The position numbers were made by a program, and so were the translations under genes. A DNA stretch of 64,000 bases from Adineta vaga (taxonomy: Eukaryota; Rotifera), in contig CP075493.1 in assembly GCA_021613535.1 (NCBI GenBank), positions 10,354,001 to 10,418,000 on the forward strand, in the 5' to 3' direction. Shown in pieces: positions 46,073-58,300 of this stretch; position 1 is the stretch's first letter; each line of letters starts with the position of its first letter. The notes under the pieces were generated by a model. That model was not told the origin of the DNA. It saw nothing but the letters and a program-made list of their open reading frames with translations, and did no database searches.

Positions 46073-49000
46073 ATGGCTGCAGGTGATGGAGGAGAAGCTC
46101 TTGCTCAACGTGTTCTACGTATAACTGATATTGCTGATGAACCTCTCGAATTTCTTGCACCTATTAGTGGTTATGCTAAGGTACCATTGGTTTCACTCGA
46201 AGAAGCAGTAGAACCACTTGTTCCTATTCTACCAGAAGTTCAAAGTCATGCATATGTGGCTAAACAACGATGTAAGAAACCTGCTGATGATTTGACACAA
46301 GATGAATCTGCTTCCATCATGCTCTATACGATGGGATGGGAACCATTGAATGAATGTCTCTATACTGTTCTCAATGAAACATTACGATCTTCTGATCGAC
46401 AACAAAAACTCAAACCATGGTATCTTTACTTGAGACTTTTTCTCAATGCATTGTTTCGACTACCACCGCTTCACAAAAAAGCTTACCGAGGTGTCAAATT
46501 AGACATGACGGGAAAATATATCGAAGGAGAAACAGTAGTTTGGTGGGGGTTTTCATCCTGTACTGTTGCTCTTAGTGTCCTTCAATCAGAACAATTCTTA
46601 GGAAAAACAGGTGTTCGAACAATCTTCAATGTAGAATGTGAATCAGCAAGAGATATTCGTAAACATTCTTATTTTGCAGCTGAAGACGAAGTATTGCTTC
46701 TTGCTGCCACTCAATTTCGAGTTAGTGGTATCCTTGACCAAGGCAGTCTTCATATCATTGAACTAAGAGGAACGCAACCACCATTTCCATTATTACAACC
46801 AATATCAGTTATTACTGTTCAACCAAAGAATCTTGCAACAGCAGGTAAATAAAAATAAGATTTTGAGCCAATAGATCAGAGCAAACTGGAATTGTAGCAT
46901 ATAATAAACATGGATAATAAAGTGTACATCATTCTCATGAGTTTCACTAGTAAAAGTACAATCAAACCGACTCAAAAAGTTGAAACATAAAGTCCTTCCA
47001 ATGAGTTAGATTGGTGAGATATAATGAGAATATTGTGTTTCCATAAGTAATAGAAACGTTTTACATATTCGACTCAAACCTTTATTGTGATGAAGTTATT
47101 CTTCTTTGAAAGTGCAAATATAGCAGTAGAAGTGCACTGTTGTGTACTTCTCATGTCCATTGATGTTATCCAGTACACTAATGGTTTAATGAGTGATATG
47201 AATAATGTTCTCAAAGATCTAATAAAAGAGACTGTTGATTTGTGATAGTATTTCGTTTTCTATATGCCGTGTCAAGTTAGAACAAATGAATATCTGTATT
47301 GTAAATGACAAAACACCTACTATCACTGATAACGTCTATTTGAGAGTTTTCATCTTTGTACAGATTCAACTTCAAACATAAAATCGACAGCTGCTACAAA
47401 TAAACTCACAACTTCGTCCACAGCACAACCAATAATCAAGAAACTACCCAAACCTTTATATCAAAATGCTTCACTAGAAAAACTTATTGCTGATCAGAAA
47501 GACAAATCTAAATTAAACTTAAGCCGGAAAAATCTGACTGCGGAAGATATAGAAATAGTGGCTTATTATTGTATACAAGAGAACAAAGTGAGTAACATTC
47601 GTTTTCGTGAAACTATTTAAGGAAAACCAGAATTCACAGAAGTAGATGCCATTTATAGTGGAATACAAATGCAGATATAGTTCATTCGATAGAGTTTTTT
47701 TCATCTCATCAGTAGATCGATTATGTTTCATAGTAGAAATTGTGTCAGAATTGCATTTTTTGAAGTCATCATCTCAATTCTTTGTAGTATTGCAAATGAA
47801 AGTGTATATTGTGAAAATGTTGGTGTATAAGTTGATATCGTTGAGATGAGTCGGTTGTGTTTTCAAAGAGTAGGCTATAAGAATTGAATTTTTGATTCGA
47901 AATGAAGATACTTAGAATCTAATTTGTATTTCAAATATACTTCTTTGACTTAATGAAAATGCTGTTAGGTTTGATGATCATGTTCTAGAAGATGTTTGCT
48001 AGTCGAAGAGATCTTGTGAACAAACGTCATCCACTATAGAATATGAAGTAGACAGATGTTAGAGTTTTGTAGAGTTGTGTACTCTATATGTGATGAATAT
48101 TTTTATTAGGTGTATAATATGTTAGGAATTCAATTGAAATATTTGACAAGACTAGTTTTCATCATTGAGTAATCCATAGTGAAGTCGATCTCTGTTTGCA
48201 TTTTGAATTCTATCAAAAATACGTTGATTAACATGTTGAGTAGTTTTTATGCATTGACATAGAATCGATGCACATATCTGAGTAGTTAATGAACTGCTAT
48301 AACATATATCATACACATTCGGTATGATCAACATTAACTTTTGTTTATTTTATATTTTTGGGCAACGCTATATCATGCATATAAGACATTTTAATATCGT
48401 GCGCTATCAAAAGTATTGTTTTACATGTTCTATCTATGCATATATTTGACTTTCTATAATAATATTCTGAGAAGATATCCAAAAGTTGAGAATTCTGTTT
48501 AAAAGATGTTTTGTGTTGAAGAAAGAAACAGCGTTTGAATGAGACATTTGTTGTTATCACAACAATATGTTTGGAATCTGAATAGCATACAGAATTGTCA
48601 GAAAGTGTAGCAATAACTATCTATTTTCAAATTAATTGTCTTAGTCTTTGAGATTCGCGGGTAGAACAAATGAAAGTTGAGTGAAGTTTTGAAAAATGTT
48701 AAATAATGAATAAACAGGCGGCAGATGTTTTTTAAAAAAGACGGATTTGTTCAGGAATCAAATGCAGACATGTGACGTTTGACTTTTGAATCTGTTAACT
48801 CTGAAACTATGATATGTGTTATCATTTCAATTTCTAATATGAGTGATAATTGAAACTTGACTAAACAGTACAATGATAACTATTGGTTCGAATAAGGAAA
48901 AAGATTACTCATAATTATATTGCAATTGCTAATCATTATTTGTGCTCTTCTGATACGGAATCGTGAGAGAAGTCATGTCCCTGTCTTTCTGTAGTCGATT

Positions 49001-51033
49001 AAACAGTATATTTGTATGATATTTGTACAATCCATTTCCTTGCAACGTTCTAATACATATTTTCTTATTGCTAGTTGTACATGTCATTATATGTACGAAA
49101 TGTATTTGTATAGCGCAAGTTTTCAAGACACTTTCTTTTTCTCTGATTCGATTATGTGACGATGTATTCGATGATATAGATTCATATTCTGTCAATAGTT
49201 GTGATTTGAAAGTATGAGCAGACGAATTTCAACTAAATCGACCAACTATGATCCGTATATTTATTTGTAGATGCAGAATATGCATCATTTATTGTCATAA
49301 AGGGTGCTATCTATCTTGTGATATCGAAGTGTTTACTGCATGATTCTTTGGAAGAGGATATTTATGATCAAGGTCGATTGTTTCGTGGAAGAAATGACCC
49401 AATCTACAGTGCATGATTTCTCCGTCGGTTCTTTAAATAAAATAAATATCGAGAAATTCAGATTTGATGATTATAATGTGAAATCATAATTTTACCCACC
49501 TCTAACAGAAATTATAATTCACATATCACATGGAAATCTATGTGTATAAAGTGGTCGAGCATAACATTTGAGAGAGTATTATTGTGTGTTTCCCTAGGTT
49601 CATATTGTTGGTATTAGAAAGATCCTATATTGTTTCAGGCAACTGTAGATTTTTCACAATAGTTGAACTGTTCTTATTCATGTCTATTTTGAAATTCTGA
49701 AAGAAGTGTGTTGAGTCTAGGTGTTAAAGTTAGGCAAGAAGCATCCTGATCGGTTAGTTACTATGGAATTTTTTAATGGAAATATGCTACACTAACTGGT
49801 TGTATGTAATGTTGACCTTTGAGATTCCTAAGAAGGATTATTCTCACTCATTAAGTCAACAATTGAGTGAGTGGTAGACCGTCAACTGTCCCGTATGTCA
49901 CGTACTAATGAAGCTTATCCTGACACCTGAATATTGATATCCCAATTCCTATCTCTCGATAATGATAGGATGATGCATATTGCAACTATTTTAGAAACGA
50001 CACATGTATTCCCTCTCGTATCAAGAAATATTTAGTTTCAGTTCATAAATCATCGAATTCCACCGGAGCAAACTTTATCTCATCCATAAACTAAGTTCTA
50101 GATGACTTAGACGTTGTCTTAATACACTGACCAAGATGGATCACAGTGATTGTTCAGAGAACCGAAATGATTAATTATGACTAAGCATCGTAGCCATTGT
50201 ATAACCAGGACAATAATGTTACTATTTCTAGCTACTTTCTTAACAGAGCGACTAACACATCCTAGTATAGTTCTATGATAGAATACGGTGCGTCCAATGT
50301 TGTTTCCATCTCTCCCTCTTTCATGCTACTATTGCTCATTTCATTCAGACACTCACCACACTCAACCTCTCCGGCAGTCGAATCGGAGAGAAGGATGCAC
50401 AACATCTGGGGGATGCATTACGGCAAAACACGGTGAGTCCAATAGTGTTTCCGTCTCTGCCTCTTTCATGCTACTATTGCTCATTTCATTCAGACACTCA
50501 CGGCACTCGATCTCTCCTCGACTGAAATCGGAGAGAAGGGTGCGCAACATATGAGCGATGCATTACGACACAACACGGTGAGTCCAATAGTGTTTCCGTC
50601 TCTGCCTCTTTCATGCTACTATTGCTCATTTCATTCAGACACTCACCACACTCTACCTCCATGACAATCAAATCGGAGACAAGGGTGCACAATATGTGGG
50701 GGATGCATTACGAGACAACACGGTGAGTCCAACGGTGTTTCCGTCTCTCCCTCTTACATGCTACTATTGCTCATTTCATTCAGACACTCACCGCACTCAG
50801 CCTCGCCAGGAATCAAATCGGAGATGCAGGTGCATAATATGTGGGGGATGCATTACGAGACAACACGGTGAGTCCAACGGTGTTTCCATCTCTCCTTCTT
50901 ACATGCTACTATTGCTCATTTCATTCAGACACTCACCACACTCAACCTTAGACGCAATCAAATCGGAGAGAAGGGTGCAGAATACTGGAAAGGTACGATG
51001 AAGCGAAATGAAAACCTGGATGTATACTATTGA
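46073..51033 (+). CDS. Arginine-type mono-ADP-ribosyltransferase with leucine-rich repeats
   Basis: Exon 1 (46073-46844) encodes an ART domain: YRGV (the R), WWGFSSCT (the S-T/S element) and AAEDEVLL (E-x-E), the R-S-E triad of arginine-specific ARTs that move ADP-ribose from NAD+ to arginine. Exon 2 (47364-47587) joins in phase 1 and encodes a Ser/Thr/Lys linker ending LSRKNLTAEDIEIVAYYCIQ-ENK, the start of a ribonuclease-inhibitor-type LRR. After a 2.76-kb intron, five LRR exons follow in phase 0, starting at 50349, 50494, 50639, 50784 and 50929. The first four are 84 nt (28 residues, e.g. TLTTLYLHDNQIGDKGAQYV); the fifth ends MKRNENLDVYY and a TGA at 51031. There is no signal peptide, so it is probably intracellular. 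LRR exon 4 has an in-frame TAA (50835-50837). Skipping that exon would keep the frame. ART expansions are a feature of bdelloids. Confidence 0.8.
47588..50348 (+). other. 2.76-kb intron of the ART-LRR gene
   Basis: It runs from GTGAGT after exon 2 to the acceptor of LRR exon 1, far longer than any other intron here. Its last 61 bases are a copy of the intron unit of the repeat array. Small frames inside (47519-47731, 48929-49195) show no family resemblance. No other LRR exon was found, but degraded ones could be missed. Confidence 0.55.
50286..50998 (+). repeat. 145-bp tandem array of LRR exon-intron units
   Basis: The anchor CGGTG(A/C)GTCC recurs at 50286, 50431, 50576, 50721 and 50866, exactly 145 bp apart. 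Each unit is a 61-nt intron (GTGAGT...TTTCATTCAG) plus an 84-nt exon beginning ACACTCAC and ending AACACG. Introns at 50433 and 50578 are identical by eye. Confidence 0.95.
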
Positions 51034-51954
51034 CGGAATGGAATAGTGAATTTTGAATAAGCTTTGTGGTATCTGTGATACAAGTGTGGTTATTCAAGAG
51101 AGAACTGATAAAATAAAATGTGGTCGTCTGCTTGTATACTTTTTCTGAAGTAAGAGATATCACAGGACTTTTTTTTTGGATGAATATGGAATAGTTTATT
51201 GATTGGTTCTTCTTGAGTGCACAGGTTTAGAATATCACGCAGAAAGTATGTGTCTAGTGTAATCAGAGAAAAAGTATTAACCTAAAACTGCAGATGGTTA
51301 TTGTATTGAGTTCAAAAGAATGGTGTATGTCCATGAAAACTATGTACTCTGGATTGCATAAGTGCTACTGTCGGCTTGGATCGGGAGATAATATGACAAA
51401 CAGAAAAGATATTTGCCATCTAGCAATGATGGAAAGAAAAGTAAGTTCCCTTTACGGCAGATACTCATCGTTGAACACATGAGGAAAGTTACTGTATTGA
51501 GAAGCATCTGTAAAATGTCAGAGAAAAATAAATGGTTCGTCGATCAAACTTTCGTAATGTGACTGGTATTGTATTTTGGTCAGTTGGAAGTGATAAGTGA
51601 ATAGGGTAGACGGATTTTATGAGCGAAACATTCACACTGTATCTCCATTATGGAGGATGACCGAGATGCCAACTATGTTTACTTGAATACTATGACGTCT
51701 TTGATGTGATAGTAACACTTAATATCAGATATATCACCTGTTTCGAATGATTTAGTAATATATATCTTAAAGACATAAAACTTGTCACTGAAGCATTACC
51801 ACTATTTGCGAAAGATTCTTGAAAACCCTAAGGTAATTTTATCATAAAACAAGAAAAACAAAATCTCGCATGTGAAGAAAAAATATATTCCTACACAAAT
51901 GACAAATGTGTATTTATAAACAATGAAATAAATGGGGAGTTAAAAAGCATGAAA
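51034..51954. other. Convergent intergenic spacer
   Basis: 3' regions of the ART-LRR gene (+) and TRIP11 (-). The plus frame at 51294-51482 is unsupported. No gene seen. Confidence 0.55.
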
Positions 51955-54900
51955 TCAAATTGTTAAAATTTTATCAATATTTATCGATGTTGATTGAGTA
52001 GGAGAAGTATTATCTTGTTCAACATTTGACTGCTCTTCAGTAGCCGATGTAGAGGAAAGTGAGCTTTTAGCATTGCATTCATCAGGATTTAATATCGTAG
52101 TTGTCGATTGTTGATCGACATATTGAATTAATAACTCAGCAAATGACTTAAATAGAAAGATTATGAATATTTTGAAGAGAAAAAATGGTTTGTTTTTTCA
52201 CAAACTTTATCTGAATGAATATTCGATTGCATTTTCGGTCGAACAGAGTATCCACCAAGCCAACCACTCAACCAACCAGAGCTTGTACTATTAGCATAGT
52301 TAGTTGATATTGCATCCATTGTTTTGTCATATTCATCTTTTGTAAATCCTACGAGTGCACTTAAGATTGGAATAACTTCTTGTTGTTTATCAATCGGTGT
52401 TTGAAAATAGGATAGAAGAATATTTTTTACCAATTGTTTTTCTACACGTGTACCATTTGATGATTGAAAATTTTCTTGACATGTGACAATCTGTTGTATC
52501 TTCGAATTAATATCACTTTGAAGTTGAGTTATTAGTAAATCTTTGTTTATGTGTTCCTGATTGCAATCTTCTAAACGTTGACGCATTTCATTAGTTTCAT
52601 TAATGTATTGCTCACGTTCTAAAAGAAATAAATGTCAAACATTTTAATCTTTCAGGAGAATTAACATTTACCTTTTTGAAATTCTTCCAATTTAAAAACC
52701 TAGAAAACAATTCCGGACTACATCGATAACAATCTAACAAAAGTAAAATGCTCAAACCTTCTCTCGATTGATTTGCATTTCATTTTCTAATTGTTTTTTC
52801 TCCACAATTGCCAGATCTCGTTCATGTGCACTACGTTTCAGATCAATTTGTATTTGATCAAATAATTGTTGATTCGATTTCCATCGTAAACTATTTTCTT
52901 CCAGTAACTTTACTTGTGCTTCTAATTCCGTCTGTCGACTCAATAATTCCTTTTCATTACTCATCAATTGTTGTAATTGTTGGTCACGTTCATTTAATGT
53001 AGAAGTTAATAAATCAATATCATCGGATTTTTTCTTTTGATGATATAATAAATTTTGAAATGTATTCAATTCATTTTGACATTGTAAATATGCTTCATTT
53101 TTTTGTTGAATTAAAGATTGAACAGATTCATAATCAACTTGAAGTTGACTATATTTTGTATTCAATTCGTTATAGAGTGTAACGATTCGAGTATATTCAT
53201 TGTAATAAGATAAAGATTCTTCATGTTGACGTTGAGATAATTCAAGAAGTTCATCGTACTGTTCTTGAGTATATGTTCGTCCGATCTAAATAGATAGATG
53301 AGATGATCGTTCGTTCGTTAATTGATCTCTTCAATTCTTACTTTGGTTGTTTCTATAGCTGGTGATTTTTCTCGTTCAGGTGAAGTTTGTTTTGATGCAA
53401 CATGAATAATTGTTTGTCGTTCACGTTCAAATTCTGCGAGTTTGTCAATAAAATACATTTTTTCTTTTTTCAATGAAGAATTTTCTCTTAATTTTTCATC
53501 CAATACATTTCTGATATCATTCAATTCCATTTGTTTCGTTTCTTTTTCTGCTTCCAGTTGTTGTAAATTTAATCGTAAGTTTGCTAAAACTTCTTCTCGT
53601 GTTTTTTCTGTTTGTTGTAAAAAGATGAGTTCTTGTTCTTTTTCAGTTAATAGAGTAGAGAGAAGTTCATTCTGTGCAATTAATTGTTGTTTTTCGCCAG
53701 GTGTAATTGAAGCAAGTGATTGTCGTGATGGTGCACGTTGATTAAAATCAAGAATTTCTTCTAATTCATGTTCATCTTCATCATCATCGTCACTTTCATA
53801 GAAATGAGTTCTCTTTTTTAATGGTTGTTGTTGTTGTTGTTGTTCCTGAAAATGTGCTCGAAGTTTTTCAAGTTCATCTTGTTTTTCAATGAGTATTTGT
53901 TTTAATGAATCAAGTTCTTCTTGAATAATAGAGAATGTTCCAAGATAAGTAGAGTATTGTTCAAAAAGATTAATAAATCGATCTATTAACGATAGTGAAG
54001 GATTATCTGACAAAACATATTCACCAGGTAGAAGAGTAAGAAATTGCTCGTGAATAGAAGTTAATTGTTGTTTATTATCATCGAATTGTGAAGAAGATAT
54101 CATTGGAGGTGAACCAGGCGTTGCAGCGGAAGACTACAGTATGAAGAAGGAATGATAAGCATCTTTCCTCTGATTACTTATGTAAATTGTATTAGATGGA
54201 TATACGTAAGTGGAACTCAAGGACATGCTTCCAAAAATAAACTATCGATCTTTATATCAAGATATTAGAGAAGTACCAACCTGAAAAGATTGAATTTGTG
54301 TTTCTCTTGATTGTAATTGTAGTCGTAATTCATCCAATTGATTATTTAAATCAATTTTATCATTTTCTAACGAATGTACTTCTTCATTCAGTTCAGTTAA
54401 TTGACGTTCAAATATTTCACGACGATTGTTCTCTTTCTATTCACATATAATTTCATCTCGAAAAAGAATACACAAAACGAAGAAGTATGTTTTTCTAACC
54501 TCTATATGTTCATTTCTTTCACTCTGAATTTGTTCCTCCAACTCTCGTCGAGTAACTTCAAGAAGACGATTGATATCTCCATCTTTATCAGCTACAAAAC
54601 AAAAAGAGTATGTTCAGAAAAGATGAATAAATCGTATTGATTATACTTTGAGATTTTTTCTTATTCGAACGTTCTTGATCAAGTTGATCTTGTAATTGAG
54701 AAATTGCGTCTTCATATTCATCCAAACGTTCCAATGCTAATTGATTATTTTTTTGTTGATGTTGTAGACGTTGTAAATCATTTTCTAGCTGTCGATTGCG
54801 TGAAGTTAAAGAATCAATGGTTGATTGTAAAGGAGATGAATCAGAAGGTTGTTTTGTACCTATTACTAGAAATAAAGGCATTTGTATGAAGATAATTGAA

Positions 54901-55140
54901 AAGTTAACCTGCAAAATCACCATTCCAATCTTCAAGTTCTTGAATTGTTTTTCTTAATGTCAGAACTTCTTCTTTTAATTCATTATTTTCTTTTATTACT
55001 TCTTCACATTGTTTTTTCAATGATGTACACTGTAACAAATAACAGTGAGATGAGATGAACAGAAGATAAAGAAATTTGTCTCTTACTTCATCATGGCTCT
55101 GCTGTTGATTATTATTTAATTGACTTGATTTGCTCGTCAT
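51955..55140 (-). CDS. TRIP11: Golgin GMAP-210 / TRIP11-like
   Basis: About a dozen exons encode roughly 900 residues, almost all coiled coil (LTSRNRQLENDLQRLQHQQK; LDEYEDAISQLQDQLDQERS; YSQLQVDYESVQSLIQQKNE). A poly-Gln run (near 53826) and an acidic block (YESDDDDEDEHELEE) interrupt it. The C-terminus identifies the gene: EKQLVKNILLSYFQTPIDKQ-QEVIPILSALVGF is the GRIP-related ARF1-binding (GRAB) domain, followed by SGWLSGWLGGYSV and SFAELLIQYVDQQ, as in TRIP11. GMAP-210 tethers vesicles at the cis-Golgi. It is shorter than the vertebrate protein (about 1,980). Its start (MTSKSSQLNNNQQQ at 55138-55140) lacks the amphipathic ALPS helix of the vertebrate N-terminus, so an upstream exon may be missing from this model. 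Confidence 0.8.
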
Positions 55141-55379
55141 TTTTCGCAAAGAAAAACGTTTGACGAACAGAAGAGAGAATTGGGTACAATGCTAATTACG
55201 ATATATCTGTAGTAATGATATGATTCATATGTTAATGTAAGAGGACATGTGTATACACCAGTAAATGATGGAGTGTATTTAGATGTCGCTGGAGTTTTAT
55301 CAAAATTGATTTTCTGATAGAAGTTAATTTAGCATTTATTCAGAATATGTCATGTTTACGAAATATAAAAAAGAATGTA

Positions 55380-58300
55380 TTAGCGAATAATGTTTTGCAT
55401 TATAAATGTCAACCATTTATTAACATAATTATCATCCATACTTGGAATGTTCTGTGGAGAAACAATGGTATAAAACTGCTTGGAAGACAAAAGAGAATCC
55501 TTGACGAATAAGTTACCTAGTGGAAAATCAATGAGTGATTCAAGCGACCGTTCATTTACTGTCTCTTTTATCAGTCGTGCTCTCCATTGTTCAAAAGGAA
55601 CTCCATTCATCTTGATAGAACAATTGTAAGCACTATTAATTACATTCTGAAACGATACTCCACCATTCGGATGAAGAATATGATACACATTTCCAAAAAT
55701 ATCAGATCGAGTAAAACTTAAATAAACAATACTTTCGACAGCAAAATCAATTGGTAATGTATACAATTTCTTATCTAAAGCTTCTGTTGGATAGCAATTG
55801 ATCTTCAAACTAGCAGCGACTACAATCGTATTGATATCATAGGGATTGCATGCACCAGTTTTACTATCACTACACATGGAACCTAATCGATAGATAGCAA
55901 CAGGTAAACCATAGTGTTGAGCTTTAGCCATTAGCTTCTCTGCTACCCATTTACTTTGTCCATAATCATTTGTTAAACCACTAGGTGAAATCTGATCAAT
56001 ATGTATTTCGTTGACAATACCTGGTGATAACACACTAATAGTAGAAATATAATGCACAGGAATACAATGAGATGTATGAGTAGCAAAACGAATAATTTCA
56101 CGAGCACCACACACATTAGATCCATAAAGTTGATTGTAAGGAAGTACGAAATTTACTGTAGCACCACAACTAAAAATAATATCAGTTTGCTGTGTTAGCA
56201 TATTGTACGTTTTATCATCAAGTCCAAATTTTGGTTGAGCAAGATCACCACGAATAGGTATAATACGTTCGTGAAATTTATCCTGCCATAAATGAAGAAA
56301 AACAAAATTTTGTTGAATTCGATTCATGGGATCGATTGCTGATGGACAACGAACCAAACAAATGAATTTACAATCAATTGGATATTTCTGAAGCAATTCT
56401 GAAAGTAAGAATGCGCCAACAAATCCTGTGGTACCGGTGATAAAAACCATAGTTGGGTAACTCACTAATTTAATAGGTTTGTCAACGATACCAGCCGAGT
56501 CAAGTTCAGTATCGTGTACAAGCCGATTGACAATCGATTCTTCAGATGTAGCCGATGAGGGATATTGAGCTAGTTCTGTTAAACGTTTCAAATTCATATC
56601 TGGTTCAAATAGGACGTTCACTGGTACAGTTACTCCAAGATCTTCACGAATCATTCGAGATAAACGTATAGCAGTCAAAGAATTACCACCATTGGCTAGA
56701 AATCCGATTTCATTGTCGCCGGATAATGTTTCACCTGTTACTGTTTCAATAATTGTTTTCAAGCGATTCTCAATATTAGTTGTTTGCTTCAGACGATCAG
56801 CATATTTTGCAGCTAGTTTTGGACGACATGGTTTCATCGATGAAGTAAGTAGACCATTTTCAACAGAAAATGGTTCCCAATCAATGATGATTCGTGTAGG
56901 AATTTCATGTTTTCGAAGTGATTCTTTCAATCCAATTGAACGTAATTCATGCATGATTATATTATAAAATTTTGGATCAGAATCTAACTCAGTAGTAATA
57001 ATATTAATATTATTATTATTATTATTAGCGAATGTTAGAGTACGTTCTTTATTTGGTACGATTACTGCAGTCACACCATCTTCCAAAAGACCACCATGAA
57101 TATAGATCTGATCAATAAAGGAACTTTGCGTGAATATACCTTGAAGATATTCGGGTGAAACAAATTGTCCTTGAGCAAGTTTGAAAAAATTTTTCTTTCG
57201 ATCAAGAATACGAATTTCCGGTGATTTCGAAGTATTTTGTCTTAGTTCAACAATATCTCCAGTACGAAAAAATCCATCGTCAGTAATAGCTGCTCGTGTT
57301 TCTGTTGGATTATTGACATAACCAGAAAACATTTGAGGAGTTTTTGTTAATAGTTCACCACGTGGATATGGTTTATCATCAGTGGTGAAACCCATTTCAG
57401 GAACAGATTCAAGACGATAACCAATACAAGGAGTTAGTTCATTGTTAAATGCAATACCACCACATTCTGTAATTCCATAGGCATCTTCTATTCGACAATG
57501 AATGAAACATCGCTTGATAAAGTCAAGAACTATCGGACTAATTAATGCTCCAACAACCGCAATTACTTCACATCTGCGTGGTATAAGTTTAGAAAATTCT
57601 TGAAGAAGTTCTTCTTCCTTTTGTTTTAAGAGTTGCTGATTATCAGTTTCAATTGATGAAAGAGCTGTTTTAAACTCGGAATAAATTTTATTCCAAATAC
57701 TTGGTGGTGCAGGAAATAATGTTGGTCTAATCAAAGCTAGTTCTTCCATCAGTCGAGATGGATCTCCAGTAGAGAATCCAGCTCTTCCTCCAGTTAAAAA
57801 TGTCGCATATAAATTATTTCGACCGCCATACCATGACAATGGTTGATAAGACAAGATAACCGATTCACCCGTATAAGGCGATGGAGAGAAAGGAAAGACA
57901 GCTCTCAAAGCACTATCCGAAATCATTACTCCTTTCGGTACACCGGAACTACCACTTGTATAAATAATAGTAGTACAATTCGTTGATTGAGTGGGTGGAT
58001 ATGGGAATTGTCGACAATCTCCCTTCTGTTCTATATCATTCATAAAATGAATTTGAATCGTTGGAGATTGATCGGGCAACAATGTAGAAATCGAATCCAT
58101 ACAGATGATATGACGAAGTGATGGACAATCTGGATATAATCTGAGAAATTTCGGTAGCATTTCCTTATCACAAACTACAACAGAGACTGTTGTATTATTA
58201 AGAATAAACAACGTATCACGATCACTTGTTAACGGATAGATTGGGACACTAACGATATCATGAAATAGACATGCCCAATCGGTGATAACCCATTCTGGTC

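Noticed and set aside
50362-50692. Minus-strand frames in the LRR array
   Set aside because: They are antisense shadows of the repeated exons; the plus strand gives LRR consensus residues at the correct spacing.
50286-50998. 145-bp repeats as CRISPR-like array or satellite DNA
   Set aside because: Each unit has splice donor and acceptor signals around an 84-nt frame encoding an LRR; the period is explained by exon plus intron.
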